From NCBI RefSeq assembly GCF_051020985.1, contig NC_135010.1:10042001-10106000 (forward strand): 64,000 bases of DNA, written 5' to 3'. Made by a program: the position numbers and the translations under genes. This document shows positions 25,779-37,147 of this stretch, one piece after another. Within the stretch, counting starts at the first letter, position 1. Every line of letters begins with the position of its first letter. This DNA comes from Nomia melanderi. Taxonomy: Eukaryota; Arthropoda; Insecta; Hymenoptera; Halictidae. The notes under the pieces are model-generated. The model did not search any database. It saw nothing but the letters and a program-made list of their open reading frames with translations, and was not told the DNA's origin.

Positions 25779-26996
25779 AGGTAGTAACAAACATGTACCG
25801 CAAACTTAAACTACACTTAATATTCGATAATCCTCAACAATCCTCATTTTAGCAGTATGCTGAAACAATTCCAAACACCCCCAATTCACGAGTCTGATCA
25901 AAAGTCTATCCCACAGATCGATAAATTCAAAAGGGTATCGCAGTCAGGATAAACGAAACTCACATGGAAAAACGGCCTGGGCGGAGTTCGTCCCCCTGGA
26001 AAACTTGCTAACCCCAGAACTCCCATCGAAACGTTCCATCCTTAAACCGCGCGGCGCCGATGGAGACAGACACCGGGAGCAATAACGAGTAGAGCCAATT
26101 CGCTCGTTTGTCAGGCTTAGCCACGCTCCGCGCGGGGATGCGTACAAATATGATAAGCTCGCTCGTTTAAGAAAGTTTATCGTGTCCCGGGCACGCGAAA
26201 AACATAAATTTCAACGGGTAATCCGGGACAGGGTGAAGTTAGGGGTGTCTGCGATCTGTCGATTTGAATTCGATTATGCCAGAGGACCAGGCGCATCGGG
26301 CTGCAGAGGCAGCGTGTCTCTCCCACGGTTCGGAACTTAAAAAGCCACCGGTTTAAACGTGCCAGCCAGCCAGCCGGCAAGAATAACGCCGGAATAACCG
26401 GCGTTTGTTATTGGATGAAATATCAGCTCGTGCATTATTCAACGGAACGCGGCCCGGGTATCGGTGTTGGTAATTCAATCGAGATTCTGTGTACCTTCGC
26501 GGGCCGAGTCACGGTTCCCGGCCGTTGTTGCCTCGGCTAATTAATACGGCGAAGTTGGACATTATTTCGGACAGGTTATTGGAGTAATTTCGGAAAACAC
26601 CGCCGCGCTTCTGGCCGACGGAGCCACGCGCCGAATGGACCGGATGACGTCCGCCCGCGCTGCCGGACATCACGGACGAGCAATTTCTGTCATGGGATAA
26701 CTACCGGTAATGGGAAGAAGTTTCGTTGATAGCGTGAACACGGTGAAACGGGAATTTAACAAACTGCTGTTGGAACTGTTTCACCGGATGAACTTTTGTA
26801 TTTGGCTGCCGTCGAAGAGGTATTGTGAGTTATCGCAAACGTAGAGTATTGCGATGAAGAACTGGTGTGTTTGAAGTACTGTTATTGTGCTTCGTAGGGG
26901 TAACGATAAAGAACTGTTGACTATATGACAATTGGTTTTCTCAATTTCTAATCGAGTTCCTTTCGTCGATAGTTCTCAAACTCATTAAGTAATTTA
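25779..26996. other. Non-coding stretch, no gene recognised
   Basis: Mostly GC-balanced sequence with blocks such as 26400-26700 that combine CpG-rich and TAAT-type strings. This would suit regulatory DNA, but I cannot show it. No gene seen. Confidence 0.35.
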
Positions 26997-27225
26997 TTAA
27001 CCCTTAGCACTCCAGATGGTTTTGTAATCTATCAGCAACTAATTTTTATAGTATCCCTAGAGAAAATGAAAAATACTATAACATTTCTTCGATCTTTTAT
27101 TTTCCTTAGTGCAAAATTCGGATGTGTAAAATCTAATAATTGTAGGGTAGTTTCTTTAAGATTCATTAAAATATCTAACATTATTCCTGGTGTAATATTG
27201 GAGCCCACAGAGTTCAAAGGGTTAA
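26997..27225 (-). mobile_element. Family A2 MITE, intact
   Basis: TTAA-CCCTTAGCACTCCAG at the left and ACAGAGTTCAAAGGG-TTAA at the right, 229 bp. It is close to identical in plan to the reverse complement of 44807-45043: both have TTGTAATCTATCAGCAACT, TTTTTATAGTATCCCTAG, ATAACATTTC and TTTAAGATTCATTAAAATAT in the same order. The two copies therefore lie in opposite orientation about 18 kb apart. Confidence 0.8.
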
Positions 27226-29392
27226 GCACATCTAAAATATACAGTGAAATTTCAGGATGACGCATTTAATGAATGAAAAGTTAATAAGTCTGTTCGATAA
27301 ATTAAGGGAATAATCCCCATGCGAATTCGTAGCTCGACCAATCTCCGTTTCACCAACAGAATCGCGTCGACTTTCGAAAATTCCGCTGGACTCGAGCTAC
27401 AGCGCAAGGTAGTCCGATTTCCGGTGGAAATCGATGGACCGCCGAAACAGAGAAACCCGGCGAACGTCACCTGGCTCGTGTTTCGGCGGCTGATGCGTTA
27501 TCAATAACGCGCGGACGGTTCGTTTGGTGAATTATAGACGGTCCGGGGCCGGCGGTAACGGATGTCGTTGAAATTTTCACCGCGTCCGCGCCGCGGTCGG
27601 GTAATAAGATATAACGGCTATAATGTAACCCCCTAATGAACCAGTGTGTTTGTTAATTAAAGTATCGCGTGGCCGTTAAACGCGCCGCGTTGTTTATAAA
27701 CGGCCGCGGCCCGATGATTTCCATCCCCGGCTGTCTATTATCAGCCGAGAGATTACTTTTATCAGGCGCGCCGCTATTTTCGACGATAAAAGGGCTTTAT
27801 CCCGGAAACCAGCCGGCTTATTTTAGCCGCCCGATTCCCCGGAACTTACGGCCGTTATTTTTATCGATGCCCGCGGAATTACGTGGCCGGCCGGAGGGTT
27901 GCTACCCTAGCAGGTTCGTTCATCGATCCGCCAATGGGAAGAAGATCGCATTGATGTCCGCGCTAATTACCGCGCAACCAGCCACTAAGTTATTTAGCTT
28001 ACACGTGCCGGCGGCCAAGCGTCCTAGGGGATGATGCCGAAATGGACTCGGATAAAGACGAATCCCGATTGCGAGTGACCGGTGTATTTCGGTGATCGCG
28101 GCGCGACGCTCGCCGAGAGACGTCGGACACGGAGTTCGGGTGGTTCTTAAGTAATTATTGAAATGGACTGACGTTATTTCACAGCGAAATTAATTAAAGT
28201 GACAGGATCGGGATGCTAAGAGTGAATAGGGCATGAGAAAGAGGACGTTCGCGTGAATAATTCCTGAAGTTTGGAGTTACGGAGCTTAAAATACGGTTCA
28301 AAGAAGGGATGATCTAACTATCGCAGGGTTTTTGAATGTTTCCGCAGCCTTTCCTGCAGAAACTTGAATTATATATATCAGAGTCTTGAATAATGGAAAG
28401 ATAGAGGATCACCGATCCATGGGTTAAATAATTAATTCCTCTATTCGAAGCTCACTGTTCCAGATACAAAGGACCGGCGTCAGTGCGGCATCGTTCGTCT
28501 TCGAGGAAATTGAATGAAGACCTAAAGGTCTACGGAAGTAGATCGATAACTTTCAGGAGACCAACGACATCGGACTGATCCGAAAAAGTTAGCTGTTACC
28601 AGTGGAATAACCGGAAGCTGGCGGGACTCGCGGCCGGGGACCGCAAATCCTCTTCTTTCGTGTACCACGTCGGCGACGAGGTTACTCGACGACGCCCACC
28701 AAATACGTGAACTGGCCGTGGGCTTCCAGCGGATCCTGCGAACCTCGAAATTACCTACTTTCAGCCATCTTCTCTCCCCGGGCCGGTGGGAGACGAATGG
28801 AGGGCCGTAACGGAGCAGACAGCCGGACTAATACCGCCCGCTTTACCGTCTCGGCGGAACCCGTCCTAATGGAAACCCGGGACACACGGAATCCTAGCTT
28901 TGACTAATTTATTTGTCGATGGTCCAGCGACTCGTGCACACGCGGACACCGACGGCTCGTCCTTGGAGTCTTTGTCTTAACGATCCGATGATTCCACCTC
29001 CCTGCGACTAATTTCGCAGCACGGCAGGGTTTATCCTCGATGGGGACGTCGAATTTTGGAGGATGAAGTTTTGCTGCTACCTGGAACTAAGGACATCGGA
29101 TTAGTTCGGAAAGAGACTGTCGGGTGATAGCGTTCCTGCGATAAGTGGCCGGAATTCGTTGAAGCGATCGATGAAATTGGGATAGGTTAGGTCTCGATTC
29201 GAAGATTTAGACGCGGAGAATCTAAATTTATTTTCGAACTGCACTCCTAAATCAATCGTTGAGAATGTAGATATATAAATATAGAATTATAGATTCCAAG
29301 TTATAGGATTATAAATTATCAATCCCTATTCAGGTTATCATAGAACTATTGATGTTTCAGCTGTAGCAAGGGTGCGATCGCTTGGTACAGTT
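27226..29392. other. Non-coding stretch, no gene recognised
   Basis: CpG-rich 27480-28170 with GATA-like and forkhead-like strings (TTTATCAG, TGTTTATAAAC). Two loosely similar segments occur near 28560-28620 and 29085-29150, both with GACATCGGA followed by a CGRAAA box. No coding exon recognised. Confidence 0.35.
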
Positions 29393-29586
29393 TTAACATT
29401 AGAACTACCTAAAATTCACTTTCTGAAATCCCTCTATAGAAACTTTAAGAGAACATCTATTGAGACTTCGATTCATCATTCAGTTTGCGTATTTACAAAT
29501 GAATTTCTTTAATAGCCCAAAGAAGCATCTGTTTTTAATGATTGCGAGAAGAAGAAGTCAGAAACGTTCGGTGGTCCTGGTATTAA
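29393..29586. mobile_element. Family C TTAA-bounded MITE
   Basis: TTAA-CATTAGAACTACC at the left and GGTGGTCCTGGTA-TTAA at the right are inverted ends. The interior CCCTCTATAGAAACTTT and ATTCAGTTTGCGTATT.. match the copies at 30897, 37562 and 54186. 194 bp, non-coding. Confidence 0.68.
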
Positions 29587-30671
29587 AAATTAACTACTAA
29601 CCCAGACACTTACATTTTTGTACGCATCATGTTACTTCAAGCTAGGTATATTTCCAGTATTCCACGGTGTCTGTCATTTCGTTGCGCAGAGTCATCATCG
29701 ACCACCCCTCCGACGTAGTTCCCAACGGGGCAGTTGATTTACTCCGCGCGCCAGGAGGTGGTACCCTCGATTCCCTCGGCGCGGTCACGGCCGACGGGGG
29801 TGAGCTCTCAGGCATCGGTCATAACGATGACGCCGCGGGATCATTCACGGGCCGCGTGATTGATAAACCGAGGAGCCGGGTTGATAAACAAACACTGGCG
29901 CGAATCGTGCGCGCCAGCGGCCGTCGATAAATCAGAAATGTTTTCGAGAGCCGGAGAAGAAGAGCGACGACGAGAGCGCGGATATCGGTGTTTTCGCGTG
30001 TTTCCTGTTTCCCCACGGTTTTATTGGGCGCCGATTCGCCGACACGGCGCACCGCTCTTCGACGTAATTGCTGTGAGAAATGGAAGGCTCCACTGGCACG
30101 GAGCGTTTCACCCCTTGAAACGATAAGCGCCCTCCCTTGTCCGGTCGCGGGTTTCTTCAGGTATTAACCTTTTCAAGTTGGACACCCAGTTTGCCTGGAT
30201 ATTCAGTCTTATCCTCGTATCTACGTATTTCAACTATTGTTTCTGTCATTGTTTATGATATAATAGTGTCACATGAAGGTATAGTGGTTCCTAAGTATCC
30301 TTGAAGAAATTACTATAGCGTCATCTATATATTATAATAGCTCCGTCAATTACTTTATTCCAAAAAGTAGATCAATAAATTTAATAATAGCCCTAAACGA
30401 TTATTTTACTTAAGACAATTTATTATTCCGATTGCAGTCACTGCTCTCGAAAGACTCATTAAGACATTTTTACGCACTGATTGTTAATATTCAACAAACG
30501 GTTCAATAACAGTAAGTAAACTGTTAAAACTACAGGTCAATATAACTCATTCCTGATTTCTTTCTGCAATGATTAAAAAGACAGGTTCTATGAAAAATTA
30601 TTCAAGAAATTTACTTAGCAATACGCAGAATGAATTGTAAGTAATCACAAGTGGCTTTCGGGCGAGAGCCG
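29587..30671. other. Non-coding stretch with a short perfect hairpin
   Basis: 29895-29917 contains an 8-bp perfect inverted repeat (CTGGCGCG..CGCGCCAG) with a 7-nt loop, in GC-rich sequence. The rest is non-coding; 30150-30650 is AT-rich. Confidence 0.4.
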
Positions 30672-30793
30672 TGTCCAATAGGAATTCGCTCCCAAAGACT
30701 CTTCCTAAGCACACGTCAGTATCAGTCTGTCTAGCCCCTGATGAAGCTAGCTGCAATGATGGCGAAACGTTGGGAGCAAATTCCTATTGGACA
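30672..30793 (+). repeat. Long hairpin with hammerhead-ribozyme-like core
   Basis: Arms at 30672-30695 and 30770-30793 are 24-nt inverted repeats with one mismatch. Between them lie CTGATGA (30738-30744), a possible short stem closed by GCT..GGC, and GAAA (30764-30767). In a type III hammerhead the arms would be stem III, followed on the 5' side by U-H at the cleavage site. Here the corresponding bases are 30698-30699 (A-C), so the invariant U is missing. Hammerheads are known in Penelope-like elements and retrozymes. I read this as a decayed relic of such a repeat; stem I is not clear. Confidence 0.45.
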
Positions 30794-30896
30794 AGGCTGA
30801 ATGTAATTTTCCAAGCCGTGGAAACATTAAAGCTACAATCGATGTCTCGATAGATGCACCCTTGAAGTCGCTATAGAGGAATTTCAAAAAGTCAAT

Positions 30897-31118
30897 TTAA
30901 CACTGGATCTACCGGATGAGTCGAAATGACCAAGTCCTAATTTAATTTTTTCCAGTTATTCAACGAATAACAGATGCTTCTCTGAAAAAGTAGTAGAGAA
31001 ACTGGTTTAGGAATACATAGACTGAATTGCAAAGCAAATGAAGTCTCAATAATTGCACTGTTGAGATTTCTACAGAGCAACTTCGAAAAGACAATTGAAC
31101 CGCTCGGTGGTGTCTTAA
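30897..31118 (-). mobile_element. Family C TTAA-bounded MITE
   Basis: TTAA-CACTGGATCTACCGG..GTCGAAATGACC at the left and the inverted partner CCGCTCGGTGGTGTC-TTAA at the right, 222 bp. Same orientation as 37562-37785: both share TGAATTGCAAA, TGAAGTCTCAA and TTTCTACAGAG. Just left of it (30845-30896) is the tail of another family C-like element (TCGATAGATGCA..GCTATAGAGGAATTTC). Confidence 0.7.
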
Positions 31119-33439
31119 GCTCCGATCGCGTTGCAAGCATCCTAGGCTCTCGATCTCGCCAGCAGAGCATCCGCCAATTTCGCTCGATTATTCCGTGTGT
31201 GCCGCGTCGCGGGGGCGTGTGTCTGGCAGGTGACGGGACGCGGATTGTTCCGTCGCCGAAGGTTTTTTTCTGCGCCCGGTTTCGAGGGCTGGGAGCGCAC
31301 GTTCGGCCCGGTGTTTTCATTAAATCGTTGCCATTCCGCTCGACAAAAATTGAGCTCTTCGGCCAGCTGTTCGGCGTGTAACAACGAGCGCGCGCGGACA
31401 GGTCCGCGGAGCGTTAATTGCGAGCGAAACGCGGAACGGGGGAGAAAAAGTGTGCCAGCGGGGACGCGAGAAACAGAATCGTTTTCATTTCACGCGCTAA
31501 TAAAACTCGCATCATATATTCGTGTTAACGAATCGGTGAACGCCGTCTGCGGGAAATTGCCGTCGATACGGTTCAATCGATACCGAGGAAAATATCGGAG
31601 GAAAAACACCTTTCCGATGGAAAACCTGGACGCCGCGCGTGTCATCTGCGCGCGAGCGCCGCGTGTTTCATTCCCCTCGGTTCTAAAATCTGTAACAGCT
31701 CGATGGCGAATGTATGGACGACATCAATATTTGGTATTCAGAATCAAATATTCGTGATTTCTATTGAATTATTTCATTATTCGAACGGGAAAAGATAATA
31801 ATTTTCTAATTTCTGTCTGTAGTCTCCTCTTTACAGTTATTCAGTGTATAGGGATTCTTCCTTGACGAATTATGTACACGCTGAAGCAGAAATTAATTGA
31901 AATCAAGAAAATGCATTGCTGTAACTTGTACGATAAACTAAAAACCAGTTGATTTAACTGTAACTCCTTCGCCGAATTGCTCACGAAAACTTTGATTTCG
32001 CGCGAAGCTCCGCAGCCTGCTCGCATTCAGAGGTTTCCTCCGGCAGCGAGTCTAATCCCGCGGCCGTATTCCGAAAATAACGTAACAATACGCGGAAAAA
32101 GGGAACCACGTCGCGAGAGTATCGCTTCATTAATATCCATAATGGGTTTCCGAGCGCAGCGTCCTCGCAAAGCAGAAACAATGAACATTCAAAGCCGTAC
32201 TTGGCCTCCGTAGCATCTGTCCGCGCGGAACAGTGTTTCCCAAACTTATACGATCCAAGATCTACTTTCAAAAGCAATAATTTCCATTTAAGAAACTACA
32301 ACTTGCACAGCGTAGCCCTGTAATTCGCATAAATTCACCGTACACGAGTTTCCAACAACCGGAACACTTTCGACAAGCGTACAAACGGTATTCCAAAAAT
32401 TCTTCGCGATCCCGGAAAAATCAACTCGCCCCTTACGCTTTGGGAACCTCTGGGTAGCCGGTCAAATGAGAATTTAATTAATGTAATGCTTCCGGGGACG
32501 AAGGTATTCCCGGTGACCGCGGAACACGACGTGCCGCGGGCGGTTCCTGCCGATCAGGACCAAACGAGATGGATTCACCGGGCCCGTGTAAGTCTATAAA
32601 TCCGGGGATATGCGTCTATGCATCGGACGCATCTTCAGTACGCCGGGCATCGTGCCGGTGCACCCCTATGTACCACCTTTATCCCGGATTAACTACACGC
32701 TGCAGGGCTTGCCTGCTTGCTTTCGATCCACGGCTGGCTACGGCGCGTTTCTATGGGCGCGCGCGCGCGCGTGTGTGTTCCGGCGAAAAAACGGCCAAGA
32801 AAAATGGAAGGCGGGGCGGCTGTGCGGGGTGGTGTCTGGGTGGATGGGAAAGAGGACCCGTTCCAGACGCAAATAGTCCGGGGGAAAAGGAAAAGGCGCA
32901 TCAATACGCCTGTTGATGCTCGATGCAACGGTAATGCGCGTACGCGCACCCGCTCTTTGTCCACGGTACCTATTTCCCCTTTCGAGCGGTGTGCGCCGAT
33001 ACTCCTCCACCCAGGCCGGGGCTGTTTTCATGCGAGTTATACTGCTCGCTCGCGGAGGGTTATTGATACGCTTTCAGCGAAGAGAAAGCGGGGCCGGCCC
33101 GCGTCTTTCCGATGCGGAAGAAGACGAGCAGCGTCTGCGCTTCTGCCCCGGGAAACTGATGGTACGCCACTCGAATTTGAGGAGTTACGAGGCGGTTTTC
33201 CTCCAGTATTAAATGGAGAGGAAATTGTTCCGGGATGGTGCTCTCCTTCGATATACGAATGCCGGTGGGAAGGATCGTTTCCGTTTCATGGTGTTGAGAT
33301 GCTGTGTTTGTGGGTTTAATCCGTAATTAAGGTATGCAGGGTACACGTGATGTAGGATTGGCGAGCATGTGTAGATTATATTGAGGAGAATTGGAGGGTT
33401 CGGGGGAGAGAGATGTTGAGTTAGTTTGTTGGACATCTG
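31119..33439. other. Non-coding stretch, no gene recognised
   Basis: CpG-rich blocks at 31130-31690, 32000-32220 and 32500-33200 with many overlapping frames on both strands, none with recognisable domains. A short (CG)n then (TG)n microsatellite lies at about 32757-32777. Confidence 0.4.
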
Positions 33440-33632
33440 AACAGGTATTTTATCTTTGTATCTTTGTATCTCAGTATCTTTTTATCTTTCCATCTTTTCA
33501 TCCTTTCATCTTTCCGTCTCTCTATCTGTCTGTCTTTCCGTCCTTCCATCTTTCCACCTTTCTATCTTTCTATCTTTCTATCTTTCCATCTTTCCATCTT
33601 TCCATCTTTCCATCTTTCTATCTGTCAATCAC
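33440..33632 (+). repeat. Tetra/octanucleotide microsatellite (ATCT/TTCC type)
   Basis: Tandem runs of TATCTTTG, then CATCTTTC and TATCTTTC units over nearly 200 bp. The Ser/Phe/Leu repeat frames are artefacts of it. Confidence 0.9.
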
Positions 33633-34478
33633 CAATTACATCAAAAATACTCCAAGAATTCGCAAGAAAAAAGAAGTCCTATTATATTCAGTTTCCGCAA
33701 TCACATCGAAGTCAACCCCTAAAATGCTGTAACCTCAGGAGCTTAGATTTCGAAAGGTCTCCCATTTTAGCGAGAGTTCCCCATTCGTAAAACTTGTTCC
33801 TCCCAAGTTTCATTTCCTCTTACCTTAACGAATGGCACGCGTGTCCTTAAATTATTCAACTGGTCCTGGACAACCTGATGGCGGCCGCGAATTATTAAAA
33901 TTTTCCGGCTCAGCCTCCGTCGACGTTGACCGCGGCCGCTGGGTGCGATAGGGCGGAAGCATTCCACGCTCTTCCCGCGAGCGAGGGAAAAAAGGGAAAG
34001 AAAGGCGGGGACGAATGCGGAGCCCAGAAGATTTGTAGCCGGGACTGCGATATTTATTACAGGCGGCCGAGTCATCTGTAAACATAAAATAACCAGCTGC
34101 ATCGCGTGCGCGGCCGCTTCCCGGCCCCCGTTTGCACGCGTCGGACCAGGCTGGCTTCAATTTCCTTTGAGCCGGCCGGCGCGAGCCGGGAATTTGTCAA
34201 AATGAAATATCCAAATCCTCGTGTATATTAAAATATTCCGCGAGACGAAGATGGAAGCCGCGTTACACAGCATTAGTGCTTTGATATCGCACGCCTGTCG
34301 TATCTGGTATACTTTCGCGCGCCACGGGAGGTAACTCCGTCGGCCATTTTGTCGGAATTTTGACGCGTAGTAGCGGCGCGTATTAGTTTAGCGGACGGAC
34401 GTTGAATCAACGATTTATTCGGAATTGTTCCGTTGAATTTGAATTTTGTAAAGCGATGTATGGTTTTTGTGTTTTTGT
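33633..34478. other. Non-coding stretch, no gene recognised
   Basis: GC-rich sequence with overlapping frames. A GCCATTTTGTCGGA string at about 34343-34356 recurs at about 40313-40326. Confidence 0.4.
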
Positions 34479-34733
34479 TTAACCTCTTGACATGCGAATA
34501 ATGTTTATTTAATTAAGGAATATCGATCGGCAATTCAGCGCGAATACACAGTTCGATATCAATGATTGTATAAATTAATATACCGTTGATAGAAGAGAAT
34601 CGTGAACGTTTTTCACGAGAAAAATTAAACGAAACAGATGTTGCAGCTATTAACATCTCGATATTGTCAACGTTTGAAATGACACTCGAAACAAATGACA
34701 TCTGTTAGACATTATAGCATGCCACGGGATTAA
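34479..34733. mobile_element. Family E TTAA-bounded MITE
   Basis: TTAA-CCTCTTGACATGCGAATAATG at the left and CATTATAGCATGCCACGGGA-TTAA at the right are imperfect inverted ends, with TTAA flanking both. 255 bp, AT-rich, non-coding. No second copy seen in the window, so the family rests on the end structure alone. Confidence 0.55.
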
Positions 34734-36591
34734 TCGTTCTCTTCCTCTCGTTCTGTCATTTCAGCATATTGTTCAGCCAATTAGAGCTGATACGAATCTA
34801 ATTGGATAATCATGGAAGACGTAATTACGAGATTATCAGCGGATGCTTGGCACAGGTCTTCCGTTTTAATCTTCCTCTTTCGTATCGCGGGAAGAATAAG
34901 TTCCCGACGAACTTTTACAGTCGTGTGCATCGTCGAGTTGTCTTTATTATGCACACAGGCCGCATCTGCTTTTCTTTGCAGCGTCTTTCAGAGGTGGATT
35001 AAATTATTCTGTTCCGTCCGTTCATATCGTGGACAGATCTCGAGCGAAATAAGCTTAGCGAATCCTCGCTCTGAATGATGTAACACGGTGTAACGAAGAC
35101 TCTTAACAGGGATTTACAGGAAGTAACGTTTCGAAGGAAGTTGAAATATGGGAACTGTTTACAGACCAAGAATTTAACTCCACTTTTCCGATGTTTCCAA
35201 ATTATAGTTCTAAAACAATTCGTCTTTCCTATCCTATATAATTCCATTAAATTTTGTTACTTTACTTTTAGCCGAATCAATTACTCTGACAACTGAATCG
35301 CTCATAAATTCCTCGAACAAACACCAAATCGTTCACAGGGATTTCTATATTACCACTTTTCATGTATTTCTCGATAGATCATCAAACAATATACACAATC
35401 GCATCGAACTTAACGGTACATATATTTCAACGATTCATAGACTTTACATCGTGCGTCACGATGGAAACACTTTCCCTGTCAATAAATAACGCATAGAGGA
35501 ATTGTACAGCTTATCGATCACAGTATTGTATATACAGACAAATTTTCAGTGAGTAATTAATTACATAGGGAACCAGTCTGACGTTGCGTCGGTTAATACT
35601 CTTCGTGGCAATGATCATTAATACTCGTTTAAAAGTAAGTGTAACTGCATTAAAAAAAAGAAAAAAACAGAAATGTTTCCATCGTCTCAAACCGAGTCAT
35701 TCTCAATCGAAATAACATCTAACTCACTACTCACGTGTTTAACCGTCCGTTTATGAGCGGCCCGTCCAGTCGCGTATGATAATTGTACTATGCACTTTTG
35801 TACGCTAGGAGAGAGATATAAATACCCCCACGACTTCCTCGCCGTGACCTAAATAACGTGTCTCGCGTATAATCACATATCCTTCTAAAATGATTCTCTA
35901 TCATGGCACGTTGTCTGCGGAATAACGCGACGTCGACGGCAATTAAGTTTCCACCGGAAACAAACGGGGCTGATATGGTTAACCAACTAAATACGCTCGC
36001 TGGCGCGCATGACGCGGCAATACTGTGCAAATACCTGAGTATGTATATAATCGTCCGCTTTCTCCTAACGGGAAACGCATCATGCAGCTGCGGAGTGTGT
36101 TGTTATGACTCATCCGCCGTCCAGACGACAGATAACGCGGCGAACACGCCAATGATAGCCCTCGACCGGCAACAATGAGGGGTAATTAAACGCGTTAAAA
36201 ATTCATTAAACGGATACGCCTACACGCGGAAGAGGAGAGAGGCACGGAGAGACCGGATGGCAGACACTGAACACGATCGGCCGTGTCTTATCTATGTGTC
36301 GGACGTCGAACACAGGATGAACGACGAAATTATCGGGTTCGCCGATACGCTGTCGACGGGGGTGACTGAACAATGAGTCGTCGACTTGTCGGACGAATCA
36401 ATTTTACGGGAAATTGACTCGCGGATCCGACCTCGTCCGCTTCGAAATTCGTCGATGAGAAACGCAACCATCCTCTTCTAGCTGTTCCATAGTACCCGGG
36501 TAGCATAATTCTTTGCTCCGAATTCTTTAATGACAATTTTGGGGTCGTTGAAGCTGGACGGTTCTTAATAACGAATAGCTAAGTTCCTTTC
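34734..36591. other. Non-coding stretch downstream of the transporter gene
   Basis: Mostly AT-rich with a GC block at 35890-36400. Short frames on both strands, no recognisable gene. Confidence 0.4.
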
Positions 36592-36597
36592 TTTATT
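36592..36597 (-). terminator. Candidate poly(A) signal of the transporter gene
   Basis: AATAAA on the minus strand, about 550 nt after the stop codon. An AATATA variant lies nearer, at about 37013-37018. Neither can be confirmed without transcript data. Confidence 0.3.
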
Positions 36598-36600
36598 AGA

Positions 36601-36706
36601 TTAATGAATGTAATTTAAATCTAATGAACAGAATCTGTTATCTAACAGTGCCATTAATGAATGTAATTTAAATCTAATGAACAGAATCTGTTATCTAACA
36701 GTGCTA
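36601..36706. repeat. Two near-identical tandem copies of 53 bp
   Basis: The block beginning TTAATGAATGTAATTTAAAT (36601-36653) is repeated at 36654-36706 with one visible base difference near the end. This recent duplication would lie within or just past the 3' UTR of the transporter. Confidence 0.92.
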
Positions 36707-37147
36707 TTTCCATAATAGCTTCTTAAGCCGCTAAAGACATTACTTCTATGGAACTTATCGATCTCTAAATGATTCATTCAACTACTGAATTTCGTTTATA
36801 TTTCCTTATGTGATATAATGTTTTTAATGTTCTACGTTATATTTGTAATTGTTCATAGGTTTGGATTATACGCACGCCTACGTCGAGTTACCTTCAGCTT
36901 AAATTTGAGTTACGTTTATGCTAGCAATAGATCATGATTTTCTACCGCGGCGACCCAAAACACCTCTGAAATGATAAATTCGGACCAAAAATTTTGCTGC
37001 CTGCGCACCGCATTATATTCCTTCTCTCTTCTTCCCTTTTATATATCGCTTCCGAAGCTTTCAAGCTTCCGAGATCGTCCGACAGCCGGTTCCCAGAACT
37101 TCTGAGAGCTTCTCCGTTCCTCCAGCGTTCAACGTGCGTAACCCTCT

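Noticed and set aside
32689..33319. Arg-rich frames on both strands at 32.6-33.3 kb
   Set aside because: GC-rich region with four or more overlapping frames; none has exon borders or a domain.
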